This document shows, piece by piece, positions 53,590 through 64,000 of a stretch of 64,000 bases of DNA. This DNA is from Rhabdophis nuchalis. Taxonomy: Eukaryota; Chordata; Lepidosauria; Squamata; Natricidae. Location: the NCBI GenBank assembly GCA_039707465.1, contig CM077651.1:20767019-20831018 (forward strand), given 5' to 3'. The notes under the pieces are model-generated. The model was not told where the DNA came from. It did not search any database and saw only the letters and a program-made list of their open reading frames with translations. The position numbers were made by a program, and so were the translations under genes. Position 1 is the first letter of the stretch. Each line of letters starts with the position of its first letter.

Positions 53590-54309
53590 ATGTAAACTTA
53601 TCTTAAATACTACACAGTATCTAAAACATACCAGAAATAACTCTGGATGGAATTTGATCTTTATGGCCAGCCCTTATTTTACCTATGAATTTACATAATT
53701 TCAGATAAATTTAACCATTATCAAACAAATTAAATTTGACCGTATTATAATACAAATACTGTTTTTTTTCTCAGAACTTTTTTTTGTACCAAAACAGTAT
53801 GTAATTCGTTGTTGGAGTGCCCATGTTATTTCAGATGTTCTTGAAATCTATATTTGTTTGATGGTAAATACACTGCAGATTAAATATTTTCCTCTGTTAA
53901 TGAAAGTTAATTTTAATTTTATTCACTTTAATAAGCAAAGTGGATTCTAAGCCATTCAGTTTGTTATATCTGGGTTTACAAATAAACATGCCTTTTAAAT
54001 TTGACTAAATGTGTCTGCAATATGGAGCTATTACAAAATGTGGTTAATTATGTTGTGAATTAAACAGATTGGCGTATTAGCTAATGGAATCCTTCTTTTC
54101 GGATGAAAACACATTTCTATCTTCAGAGCTGAGAGCAAAGAAAAAGAATTAAAAAAATATTGATAAGGAATCTAGACACAGAAATGGGGATAGGATTTCT
54201 GCATACATGTCTGTCTCCTTTTTCTCTGCCTGAGATATGTTGATAGGATAAGTTGTCCTCATAAGCAGAGGTCATTGTATGGTTATATTAATAGGTTGCA
54301 GCTAAGGCA
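53590..54309. other. Unique AT-rich stretch, no gene seen
   Basis: No feature recognised. Confidence 0.4.
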
Positions 54310-55145
54310 GTTCTCAATGTATGACAATTCAAAGAGCACTGTAAAAAAGTAACTTACAGAACCAACACCCATCACTGAGTCTCTGTGGTCATGTGATCAG
54401 AATTCAGGTGCTTGGCAACTGACATGTATTTGCAATGGTTGCAATGTCCTGGGGCGGGTGTTGGCAACCTGTGGCTCTAGAGCCACATGCAGCTCTTTGA
54501 GCCCTCTACTGTGGCTCCCTGTCCCATCACTGGCTGTTCTCACCCCTTGCCCTCCTTTCCCAGTCATCTGGCCTAAGGAGGTAAGGGTAACAGTAGGGGA
54601 TGGAGAAGAAGGCGGGGCTGATTCTCTGGTACCTCACTCTTGCTGGAGCTTCTTCCAGCCCTTGTTGGTGCTGGGTGTGTCTCAGTCACTTAGGGAGATG
54701 TGCAACCTGCTCTCTGCCCTGAAACACTGGCCTGACCCAGCACAGAGAGGGGGAGAGAGGGAGGGGGAGAGAGAGAGACATAGAGAGAGAAATACAGAGG
54801 GGGGGGGGAGAGAGAGAGATGTCAAAAGGATTTTGTGGCTCCCGGTGTTTTTTAACAAGAGTTCTCTGCCCTAATTACTATCTGGGTAGGTGTAGCTAGG
54901 GGGTGGGAATGAGCAATGCCGACCTAGATTTTATGGCTCCCATTGTTTTCTTTTCTTTGGTAAACAGGTCCAAAATGGCTTTTTGAGTATTTAAGGTTGC
55001 AGACCCCTGTCTTGGGGTCACATAATTGACATTTGCAACTTTCCAAGTGGGCTAAGGATTAGCAAAGTCAATGGGGGGGGGAAGCCAGATTTTCTTAGTG
55101 ACCATGATTAAAAGATTGTAAAATCAGATGGGGTTTAATGACCAC
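54310..55145. mobile_element. AGGTAGTCCT-family DNA element, copy 3, split by a hAT element
   Basis: Left arm with ggtcatgtgatcagaattca and ttggcaactgacatgtattt; right arm with acataattgacatttgcaac and gtcaatggggggggg. The arms rejoin across 54455-55009. Confidence 0.5.
54455..55009. mobile_element. hAT MITE, GTTGGCAACC family (555 bp)
   Basis: Ends CGGGTGTTGGCAACCTGTGG and, inverted, CAGGGGTCTGCAACC. Flanks tcctgggg and tcttgggg agree at 7 of 8. GA-rich tract at 54740-54820. No transposase. Confidence 0.8.
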
Positions 55146-55167
55146 AATGAACAGCCAAGGGGGACTG

Positions 55168-55452
55168 TTTGAGACCTGAAAGAACAAGAAGCCTGGGCGT
55201 GGTTTAGGCTTCGCTTAACTGCCCTGTATAGAGGAGGTTCTCTTTGTCCGTATTAAGCTCTGATCTCTAAAGTGAAACTAGTCTGGTCTTCTGCTGAACT
55301 GAAACTGAATACCATGTTCTCTCCTCTGCCTGGGAACCAGCTGTTGGTGTTGTATATTTACTTATGTATTATTATATTATATATAAAGAGAAGTTAATGA
55401 ATCCTGCTGAATCAGTCATCTGGGTGTGCTTTCTGGATTTGATTTCTGCAAC
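55168..55452 (+). mobile_element. Possible solo LTR
   Basis: Begins TGTTTGAGACC, ends TTTCTGCAACA. tgtatagagg could be a TATA box and gttaatgaatcc a decayed poly(A) signal. No duplication. Weak. Confidence 0.3.
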
Positions 55453-55523
55453 AAACTCTGACAAATGCAGCAATTATGGAGAACCATGATATCCCCATGG
55501 TTCTGATAGAGGAGGGTTGAAAT

Positions 55524-55725
55524 GAGAGCTGTTTGGCGCTCTGAGCTTTTCTTGCAGGTGTTTCACTAACAAACTAGATAACATCACTAGCACTGTTCAA
55601 TGACACTGGCCTTTGTGACATATACTGATAATGAAGTTACTCAGTTTGGTAATGAAACGTCTTCAAGAAAACAACCAAAACAATCCGAGGGCACCAAGGA
55701 TCCCTCATTCCAATCGTTGTTGAAA
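55524..55725. repeat. Dispersed inverted repeat, copy 2
   Basis: gctgtttggcgctctgagct, then gtaatgaaacgtcttcaaga and aaacaaccaaaacaatccga, match the layout at 35020-35165. Confidence 0.5.
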
Positions 55726-56908
55726 GAACCACCTTTTCAGATCCTTTGGAAAAGCTAAGTTCACGTTTGGGGAGGTGGGCAGGATAATGGTGTGGGAAGT
55801 GGAACAGCAGAAAAGGCGCATTACCTGGATCCCATCAGATGAACAAGGGGTTGGCTTCAAATTTTTTAGCAAGGGGTTCCCTGCCAGGTTGCTGGGTGGA
55901 TGTGGCGATGGTGGTATTAACTTTAGATGGGTGTTCTCCCTTCGCTTTTAAATTATTTTATATATCCTGTATTTATTTATTTTTGAAGTGTTTTAATACT
56001 TTGTGTATTGCTTTAATTGTTGGACGCTGCTCAGAGTCACATTATTAAAATATAGGGTTATATAAAACGAAGAATAAATGTCAAGGAAATGCCTAGCACA
56101 CAATGGACTTTCCTCCTAATCTAAGTCTTAAAATACTCAGCATTTTGCTCTCTGTGCAATTTCTATAGCACAAGGATAATAAGGAAATGCACATTCATTA
56201 CATTTCTCCTTTGCTGTTTCTATTAAGTATACAAAATAAGCCTCTATTATTCCTTGGCTTAAACAGCAGCATTGGCTTCCCCACCAAATGTTCTCAAAAA
56301 TATATCCAAGACAGTCTCCAAAATCTAGGCATCCACTCTACAAGAAGGAAAATTCCTAATGCTCACATTTTGATTTTCAGATTAGTATAGTTATAGAGAC
56401 ATCTTACGATCGTGCTATATGTAAATAAAGATTAGTCATTGGCATTCATTTATTGTACATCTGTTGAGTATTTATGTATTTCTAATTAAACCAACCAGGG
56501 ACATTTTTAGGTTGAAAACTAATTATTTTTCTGGAAAGTAAGAGGGAAGCCCATGAGGTTTTTTGGCTGCATCCTCATCATGTGTAGCAATTCTGTTAAT
56601 CAAAAATATTGTCTGATCAGTGTATAACATGAGTTTTTCCCCCCACGTATTAATTAAATGATGCCTTTTAAATTTGAAATTGCCTTGTTACCCAGCTAAT
56701 ATTGCTTACCATCTCAATGATGGCTTCCATATATAATTAACTCACCATTTGATCCATTTAAAAAAAAAAGAGAAGTGTTATATCACTCATCACCAAAATT
56801 CAAGCAAAAGAGCCAGGGAAATCCTCCCAAAAATGAACCTACCACTTCCAATTGATCCACATCATCCACTCTGAAAATTTAATCTTCACCAACACAAGAA
56901 TTTGCCAG
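55726..56908. other. Unique AT-rich stretch, no gene seen
   Basis: Frames at 55839 and 56187 have no recognisable motif. Confidence 0.4.
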
Positions 56909-56910
56909 TA

Positions 56911-57148
56911 CCCTGTTTCCCTGAAAATAAGACCTCCCTGGATTTATAAGCCCAATTGGGCTTGTGTGCGCATGCGCTAAAATAAGCCTTCCCCTGAAAA
57001 TATTGCAACACAGCAACAGCCATGAGGTGTCTACACTCTCTTCCTCCTGAACCTCAAAAATAAAAGACTTCCCTGAAAATAAGGTCAAGCGCTTATTTTG
57101 GGGGGTCTAAAGAAAATAAGACCCTGTCTTATTTTGGGGAAAATACAG
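56911..57148. mobile_element. TA-flanked DNA element, TGTTTCCCTGAAAATAAGACC type, copy 1
   Basis: Left terminus ccctgtttccctgaaaataa; right terminus, inverted, ctgtattttccccaaaataa. TA on both sides (56909-56910 and 57149-57150). No transposase. Confidence 0.65.
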
Positions 57149-57153
57149 TAATA

Positions 57154-57661
57154 CTGTGTTTCCCTAAAAATAAGACCTTCTCTTATTATGTGGCCACCCA
57201 AAAAGGCACCAGGTTTTATTTTGGGGGGAGGGGTATCGTCCACTGAGTCACCTCACTTACACATGTTGCCCTCAGTCTCCTTTTTGCTATCTGAGGCCTT
57301 CAGGAACTTCTTCATCCAGCAAGGCCAGCAAGTCTGTTCTTTAAGGCCTCCTCAGACACTAACAGCTCTCCGGATCGATCCAGAGCTCTGTTATCTACTA
57401 CAGAACCTTCAGGAAAGCCTTACCAGCTGCAGAAAAAATAGGCCAAGGTGTGCAAGGCCTGGCTGCAACTATGCAAAGGTAAGTAGTAAGGCAGCTCCAC
57501 CTCACATAACCATCCTAGTTTAATTTTTACCTGTGCACACTAGAGTGGGGCGGGTCCTAATTGGGATTTATTTTGGGGGGTAGGGCTTATATTGGGTGCA
57601 CATGTCAAAAATCAAGCTAGGACTTACTTTCTGAGTAGGTTGTATTTTCAGGGAAACACAA
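57154..57661. mobile_element. TA-flanked DNA element, same type, copy 2
   Basis: Left terminus ctgtgtttccctaaaaataa; right terminus, inverted, ttgtgtttccctgaaaatac. TA at 57152-57153 and 57662-57663. The frame at 57188-57523 lies wholly inside and has no transposase motif. Confidence 0.65.
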
Positions 57662-57663
57662 TA

Positions 57664-57978
57664 GAAGAAGCAGGAGCTAATATCCAATTAATGAAGAGTA
57701 TTATATCAAACAATATTCATAATTTTGCCCAGATTATATTGATATCCAAATATGCATTGTTCTTTAATTGGTGTGGTTTACAAATCGAATAAATAAATAA
57801 AAATAAAACTTCTGATGGCCAAAGGAACACAACAACATTTTATAGACAACAAAACAGAAGCCTTTCACCTTCTTCTGAATCCTTTTAGACTTCCAAGCCG
57901 AATCTCCATCCCTGTGGTATCTTAATGGTCTTCTATTTAGAATTTGTTCAGCAATTTTTAAGTTCCATCTACTTAGAT
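57664..57978. other. Short unique stretch, nothing seen
   Basis: No feature recognised. Confidence 0.35.
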
Positions 57979-58593
57979 AAAGGTAAAAGTTCCCCTCGCA
58001 CATATATGCTAGTCGTTCTGACTCTAGGGGATGGGGATCATCTCTGTTTCAAAGCCGAAGAGCCAGCACTGTCCGAAGACATCTTTGTGGTCATGTGGCC
58101 AGCATGACTAAATGCTGAAGGTGCACGGAATGCTGTTACTTTCCCACCAAAGATGGTCCCTACTTTTCTACTTGCTTTTTTACATTAGAGGTGGGTTTGT
58201 ACTGGTTCGCACTGGTTCGTGTGAACCGGTAGTGGTAATTTGGTCTGGGTCGCAGAACCGGTAGCGACCCAGGCTGGCCACGCCCCCAAACTGGTTCCCC
58301 CGTCACCGCTGCCATTGCCAGCATGTTTTTAGTAGTTTTTGTGCAGAACAATTGACAGTAAACTGTGCACACATGCGCAGTGTGTGTCTGGTGTGTGCAC
58401 AAAGTGAACTGGTAGTAATGCCAGTAGGACCCTACCCCTGTTTTACATGCTTTCAAACTGCTTGTTTGAAAGAAGTTGGGACAAGTAATGGGAGCTCACT
58501 GCATTACACGGCGCTAGGGATTCAAACTGCTAAACTCCCAACCTTTCTGATCAACAAGCTCAGCGTCTTAGTCACTGAGCTACCACATACCTT
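57979..58593 (-). mobile_element. Sauria-type SINE, minus strand, split by a hAT MITE
   Basis: Tail aaaggtaaaagttcccctcg; head gctcagcgtcttagtcactg. 10-bp duplication atctacttag (57967-57976 and 58594-58603). The MITE at 58186-58440 sits in its body. Confidence 0.85.
58186..58440. mobile_element. hAT MITE, GGTGGGTT family (255 bp), inside a SINE
   Basis: Ends TAGAGGTGGGTTTGTACTGG and, inverted, CAGGGGTAGGGTCC. Perfect 8-bp duplication ttttacat (58178-58185 and 58441-58448), made from SINE sequence. Confidence 0.92.
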
Positions 58594-58667
58594 ATCTACT
58601 TAGTATCTGATAACTCTTAGTATCCAATAGTTCTACCTTAGTAGTTCCATGTACTTAGTATCTAATC

Positions 58668-58708
58668 TCTCTCTCTCTCTCTCTCCCTCCCTCCCTCCCT
58701 CCCTCCCT

Positions 58709-58751
<43 letters not shown>
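58668..58751. repeat. (CT)n/(CTCC)n microsatellite
   Basis: CT run, then seven CTCC units, then CT run. Confidence 0.95.
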
Positions 58752-58755
<4 letters not shown>

Positions 58756-59300
58756 GTTATGAAATCTCTCTTCACAGAAAGGATGAGGGTTGAGTCCTTA
58801 GAGAATACATCCATGGAAGGACAGCTGAGCAACCAACTATTGTTGTTCAGCAGAAAATGTTTGCAGTTGAAGTGACTCCTGTTAACCAGTCTTTGATCTT
58901 CTGCCCTGCAGGTTATTTTTCTTTTATAGTTGCAGTTTAGATTGAATTGGTGCAGACATAATAATCAATATGACAAACCAGGGTTAAATTTGCTTCTCTG
59001 TGTACCAAAGGTATCAATGCCAGGAAAGTATACAGAGGCTGAATTCAGTTAGTGTAGGGCAGTGTCCCTCCCTGTTAGATCAATATTGCTGAACAGTGCC
59101 TAATTCTTCAAAGCAGCCTTTGGAAGCTGGTGTTCACATTGGTCTTTCCGGTTCCTTTGCTAATACTCCTATTTATAAAAACTCCACTTCTGCAGGTGGC
59201 AGTCAAGGTTATGAGTTGGGATTTGTTGTGGTTGTTTCAAGAGAGCAAGAAATGAATTGAGCCAAGGGAAGTCTTAGTGTTCTGACCTCGGCTTTTCCAA
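58752..59300. other. Unique stretch, no gene seen
   Basis: No feature recognised. Confidence 0.4.
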
Positions 59301-59315
59301 ACCACGAAGCAACGT

Positions 59316-60121
<806 letters not shown>

Positions 60122-60125
60122 TCCT

Positions 60126-60662
60126 TGTCCTGACAAAAAAAACCTTTTTTATTAAGTTACTGTGAATTCTGCTAATTCACATCCCACAAAGTCTTTCAAG
60201 GGAGGATTTACAGTCACAGACCTTATCTGGCTTGGAGAGCTGACAGGCCGATATCTGCAGTACTTGGCAAGGAGTCTTGGAGAGTCATGAACCAATTAAG
60301 TGAACTAATTTTCTCCTGCAAACTCCACTCCCCTTTTGTTCCTCTTTTATTTCCTCTGGGAGGGCCCATTCATCATCAATCTGTGGCCTTACTTTCAAGT
60401 CAACCCCTCTTCTTTAGCTGTTCCCTTCGCCTGGCAATTCTGTGTATGTGCACAGTGGGAACAGTCTCCAGCTGTTCATCTTCCTCACTGATGTCTGACT
60501 CTGAAGACAGATGATAACTAGCGTGCAACTATGGCCCCCTCTCTGCCTCCAACACAGAGCCCTCGTCAGAGGCTTCCCCAGATTCCAACCTCCCCAACCT
60601 CCCCAACCTCCTCACTGTCCAAACCTGCTGCCAGCTCTGCTGGCCACTGGTGGGCTAGGACA
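60126..60662 (-). mobile_element. Probable solo LTR, minus orientation
   Basis: On the minus strand it begins TGTCCTAGCCC and ends GTCAGGACA (6-bp inverted termini). A poly(A) signal ttaataaaaaagg lies about 20 bp from the end. No matching 5-bp duplication (ctcct and cttac). It abuts the ATT tail of the L2. Confidence 0.45.
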
Positions 60663-61745
60663 CTTACTTGAGCATGCCTCCTGAGATGTATTGCCTTTAA
60701 GAATTCAAGAAGCATTGGTTTTTTTCATCCATCTAAAAGAAGCATTGCAATAAAAGACAATCTATTTCCCCTTATATTATCCTTTGATGGTGCCGTAACA
60801 TGGAAATGCTGAGAAATAATGTTAGTATATATTCAGAGCAAGCCTGGCTCTGAGGCCCTCATTGCAATTTTCCCCTTAAATTATCTATGTTCACTTAAAA
60901 AGTGAAATATAAGGCTGCCAAACCTTGATGGCAGTACCAACTATCAAGCACATTTCTCGCAAACACAATGTGCTTAATCATTCCAAGAGAACAAACACCC
61001 GGAAACATAAGGAAGCCGTGTCACAACCAAATATATCCATCATATAAGAAACAGAGACCGCCTTTTAAGCTATAGCAAAACACCGTGAGAGCTATCCATC
61101 AAAAGTTCCTTTTAATTTATTCAGTAGTAAGCCCCAGCTAATAAAAACCAAATTATTTTTTAATATCCCACATCTTTGAGATGTGCCTCAAGCTTTGCCG
61201 GATAATGTAAAGTTCATGGTTTATTCAGCCACAGCAGCTGTTGTAAACCCTAGGCTGTCACTTATTTTTCAGCTTCGGCAAAAGATTTATCGTCTGATTT
61301 CTTATGCAGCATAAATTTAACCATCAGATCAAGAGTTAAGGTAATCACGTTCATGTTTTATTGGGCATCAACAGCAGAAGAAAATTGGTGACGTTGGCAG
61401 TACAAGCATGAAGACTTAAATGGTGAAGTTGGGTTTTTTTAAAAAAAAATAGTCCTTTTTTTATACCAATTGTAATTAGAGGAATGGTGATTTCCATGCC
61501 CTGCTGGCTCTGCCTACTAGGTCTATGACAATTTCCCATGGCCAACGCACCATGGCCAAATTGCTGTGGCCAACTAACTCGTTGCATGATGAGCGTAATA
61601 CTCTTGTATTACACACTAATATCAAAGAAATGGTGGAATAGAATCATTAAAGAAAGGATGCAAAAGGAGGGACAGAATGAAATGTGAATGACAAAAACCA
61701 AAATATTTTTTATTTATTTTAAATAATTAAATTGAATTGTTAAAT
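60663..61745. other. Unique stretch, no gene; 60940-61350 possibly conserved
   Basis: No repeat is recognised. 60940-61350 has balanced composition, no repeat vocabulary and short palindromic words such as cacagcagctgttgta, as conserved non-coding DNA often has. This is a guess only. Confidence 0.3.
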
Positions 61746-62038
61746 GATGTATTTTTCAGAGTATTAGACGCACCTTTTCTCCCCCCAAAAGTGGGTGAAA
61801 ACCTGGGTGCATCTTATACACTGAATACAGCATTTTTGGCCTACTGAAACCCCGCCCCCTTTGCAAAATGGACGTGCAGAGGATTTGGGAGGCTTGCAAA
61901 GTTTCCTGGGAGCTGGGGAGGGCAAAAACGAGCAAAGAATGAGCCATTTTTGCCCCAGTTCCCAGGAGCACTTTACAAGCCTTCCAAAGGTCTGCATGCC
62001 CCCTCTTATAGTGCGTCTTATAGTCTGAAAAATACAGT
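61746..62038. mobile_element. GTATAAGACGCACC DNA element, copy 3
   Basis: Left terminus tgatgtatttttcagagtat; right terminus, inverted, ctgtatttttcagactataa, then TA. The interior has the inverted ggagcactttacaagccttc subrepeats. Confidence 0.65.
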
Positions 62039-62339
62039 AGTCCTGTAGCGAGTTATCCCACAATGAATTCATTGTGGTAAGTTGGCTGCAGCAAGTCATC
62101 CCATTCCACTCTTTGCTTGCTCACCTTTTCTTCTCATATTTGAATCATTCATATGCTTAGCCGATGTCTTCATAAAAGAGAGCCCTGGCGCTGGGGGAGT
62201 TATTGGTCACCTTGGGCCCAGTTGTACTGGAGAGCCAGATATTTCTGATGTAAGGATGTATTCTACACTTTTCTTTGGCCGTGCTAAGATTATTTCATTC
62301 ACTTAAGTTCAACCAATCAATCAATCAGTCATGTCTATA

Positions 62340-62455
62340 CTGTCCTTTCTAGACTTAGACTTAGAATAACTTTATTGTCACATTGAATGTACACTAATCG
62401 GCATACATTAAAATGAAATTTCATTGCATACAGCTCTTAAATGGTCACCACCTCC
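62340..62455 (-). mobile_element. LINE 3' end of the TTTATTGTCA type
   Basis: aactttattgtcacattgaa, then catacattaaaatgaaattt, resembles the inverted 3' UTR type at 8520 and 21386. Confidence 0.45.
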
Positions 62456-62485
62456 AATATGCACTACGTAAACATGACAAAATAA

Positions 62486-62971
62486 ATACCGTATTGGTGT
62501 CCAAAAGATGCACCAAGATTTCGAAGATGTAAGTAAGAAAAAAAAGGTTTTGTCCTCCTTGGCCCTCAGGAGCACTCTGCAGGCTTCAGCAGGGCTGGGG
62601 GGAGGGGAAAATGCTCCCATTTTACCAGCCCTGCTGAAGCCTGCAGAGTGCTTCTGGGGGCTGGAGGAAGGGGAAATGCCTGCATTTTTACAAAAAACAC
62701 CCCGTTTTTCACCCTTTTTTGCAAAAACAGGGCCATTTTTCCCTTCCTCCAGTCCTGCTGATGCCTGCAAAATGCTTCTGGGGGCTGGAGGAAGGAAAAA
62801 CACCTCCATTTTTGCAAAAAAGCCTGTCATTTTTTGCCCATTTTGGTAAAAATGGGATGCAGGCTTTGAGAGGCCAAAAACGGCTGTATTTGGTGCATAA
62901 GATGCACCAACATTTCCATGCTCTTTTAGGGGTGGGAAGGTGCATCTTATACTCTGAAAAATACAATAAAT
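62486..62971. mobile_element. GTATAAGACGCACC DNA element, copy 4
   Basis: Left terminus taccgtattggtgtccaaaa with gatgcacc; right terminus, inverted, ttgtatttttcagagtataa. The interior is four alternating inverted units around tgcagagtgcttctgggggc. The overlapping frames on both strands (up to 239 codons at 62408-63127) come from these subrepeats. Confidence 0.7.
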
Positions 62972-63592
62972 AAATACAAAATTGTGCATCCACCCACATA
63001 TATTATATGACACAGAGAAACAACACAGTCTACTTTGGATGTATAAATGTATATGGCGAGAGAGACCAAGATGGATGGCATTCCTGTTGACAATCATCAA
63101 GGCACATACAACTGAAAGTAAAATCAAACAGCAGAACCATTAGCAACAGTAAAATAATATTTATACATGCTTTATAGGCATTATTATTGTAAACATCTTA
63201 ATACATATAAGCCACTTATTAAAATCCCTGCATGTTCACGAAGGGAATCTAAGGAAAACTGCTACACAGGACAAAGTTTCTTGTGACAATAACCAATTGT
63301 GGAAGCCTTCCAGTTGTGGCTTGTTTGATTCTTCTGTTTTATGGGGACTTTTTAAAATTGTTTCTTGATGGTGCTCCAAATACTGTGAAGCTTTCTTGAG
63401 TTTAGGACTGTCTGTAATATGAATGGCTACTTGTTCTGCATATCTCAGTTAGAAATGTTTCTGTATTGCATTTTAATTTTTTAAAATATGTTATTTTTAA
63501 CATGGTGGTTTGTTGTTTGTTTGCCTGGAAACTGCAAGAGAGTATTTGCTCAATGGCCCAAGTGCAAGTTAACCTCAGAGGTGTGGCCGCTC
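62972..63592. other. Unique stretch, no gene seen
   Basis: No feature recognised. Confidence 0.4.
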
Positions 63593-63800
63593 TTCAACAT
63601 TTTCCAGCTTCCTGATGAACATGACTGCTTCTTCTCCAAACTGAAATAGATCAAATATATAAAAAATATATCAAATATATATTATATTATATAATATAAT
63701 AGATCTTCAACATTTTCCAGCTTCCTGATGAACATGACTGCTTCTTCTCCAAAACGAAATAGATCAAATATAATCAAATAGATCAAATATATAATAGATC
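63593..63800. repeat. Tandem duplication, about 65-bp units 112 bp apart
   Basis: cttcaacattttccagcttc through ctgcttcttctccaaa(c/a) and aaatagatcaaata occurs at about 63593-63655 and 63705-63770, with AT-rich spacer copies of agatcaaatatata. A further partial unit follows to about 63820. Confidence 0.8.
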
Positions 63801-63820
63801 CAAACTGAAATAGATCAATT

Positions 63821-64000
63821 ATATTTTTCAGGATTGAAGGTCTGTAAGTAAGAGTTCCCTAGTTTCTCCTTTATTCTGAGAGAAACAACAAAAATCTTTC
63901 ATAATGGATTGCTTCATGAACTACAACAGTTGTTTATTTTGGCTTCTCCAGTGTATATGATTCCAAAAGGTACAAATAGCACTCATTCATCAGCTTTCCA
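63821..64000. other. Unique stretch to the window end
   Basis: Nothing recognised. Confidence 0.3.

Noticed and set aside
11892..58593. tRNA genes at the A/B-box sites
   Set aside because: Each is the head of a SINE with body, tail and target duplications; no intact cloverleaf with a plausible anticodon arm was seen.
62408..63127. 239-codon minus frame, the longest that is not clearly LINE
   Set aside because: It crosses a TA-flanked element; its repeated segments mirror the inverted subrepeats and it has no domain.

Overview
The window looks like repeat-dense, non-coding DNA from a squamate reptile, most likely a snake. The evidence is the mix of repeats: L2 and CR1 LINEs, tRNA-derived SINEs of the Sauria type (one with a Bov-B-like 3' end), very many small hAT elements with 8-bp target duplications, TA-flanked DNA elements, a Helitron, several LTR families, long compound microsatellites including a GATA block, and AT-rich unique DNA between them. 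I found no host protein-coding exon, no structural RNA gene and no CRISPR. Every long open reading frame lies in a mobile element, an inverted repeat or a microsatellite.

Layout. 1-2940: minus-strand L2-type LINE whose second ORF is open across endonuclease and reverse transcriptase apart from one stop codon; it runs off the left edge. 3-9 kb: mostly unique, with a solo LTR (4726-5059), two small hAT elements and a DNA element split by LINE debris (7921-9068). 9243-11176: a hAT element containing a complete, young, non-autonomous LTR retrotransposon (9463-11130; 339-bp LTRs, primer site, polypurine tract, 5-bp target duplication). 12-14 kb: SINE, CR1 tail and two abutting hAT elements sharing a target site. 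15.1-18 kb: AT-rich tandem repeat broken by a 2-kb TA-flanked element, itself holding a TAGG/GAGA minisatellite and an L2 fragment. 18.7-24 kb: microsatellites (CA, AAT/ATC, GATA/GATATA/GAGATA) and LINE 3' ends. 24.4-36.2 kb: CR1 fragments, twice with one CR1 nested in another in opposite orientation, plus SINEs and an LTR. 38-48 kb: solo LTR, hAT elements, CR1 copies and a copia-like remnant with an initiator-tRNA-Met (half-tRNA) primer site (44005-44686). 48.8-58.6 kb: a Helitron with textbook ends, a palindromic hAT element, SINEs, serial hAT insertions, possible solo LTRs and twin TA-flanked elements. 59.3-64 kb: L2 3' end with a long ATT tail, a possible LTR, unique DNA and more TA-flanked elements.

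Nothing forms an operon or pathway. The value of the window is its record of nested insertions, which gives relative ages. The youngest-looking pieces are the LTR element at 9463-11130 (3 differences between its LTRs), the L2 family, and the palindromic hAT elements.
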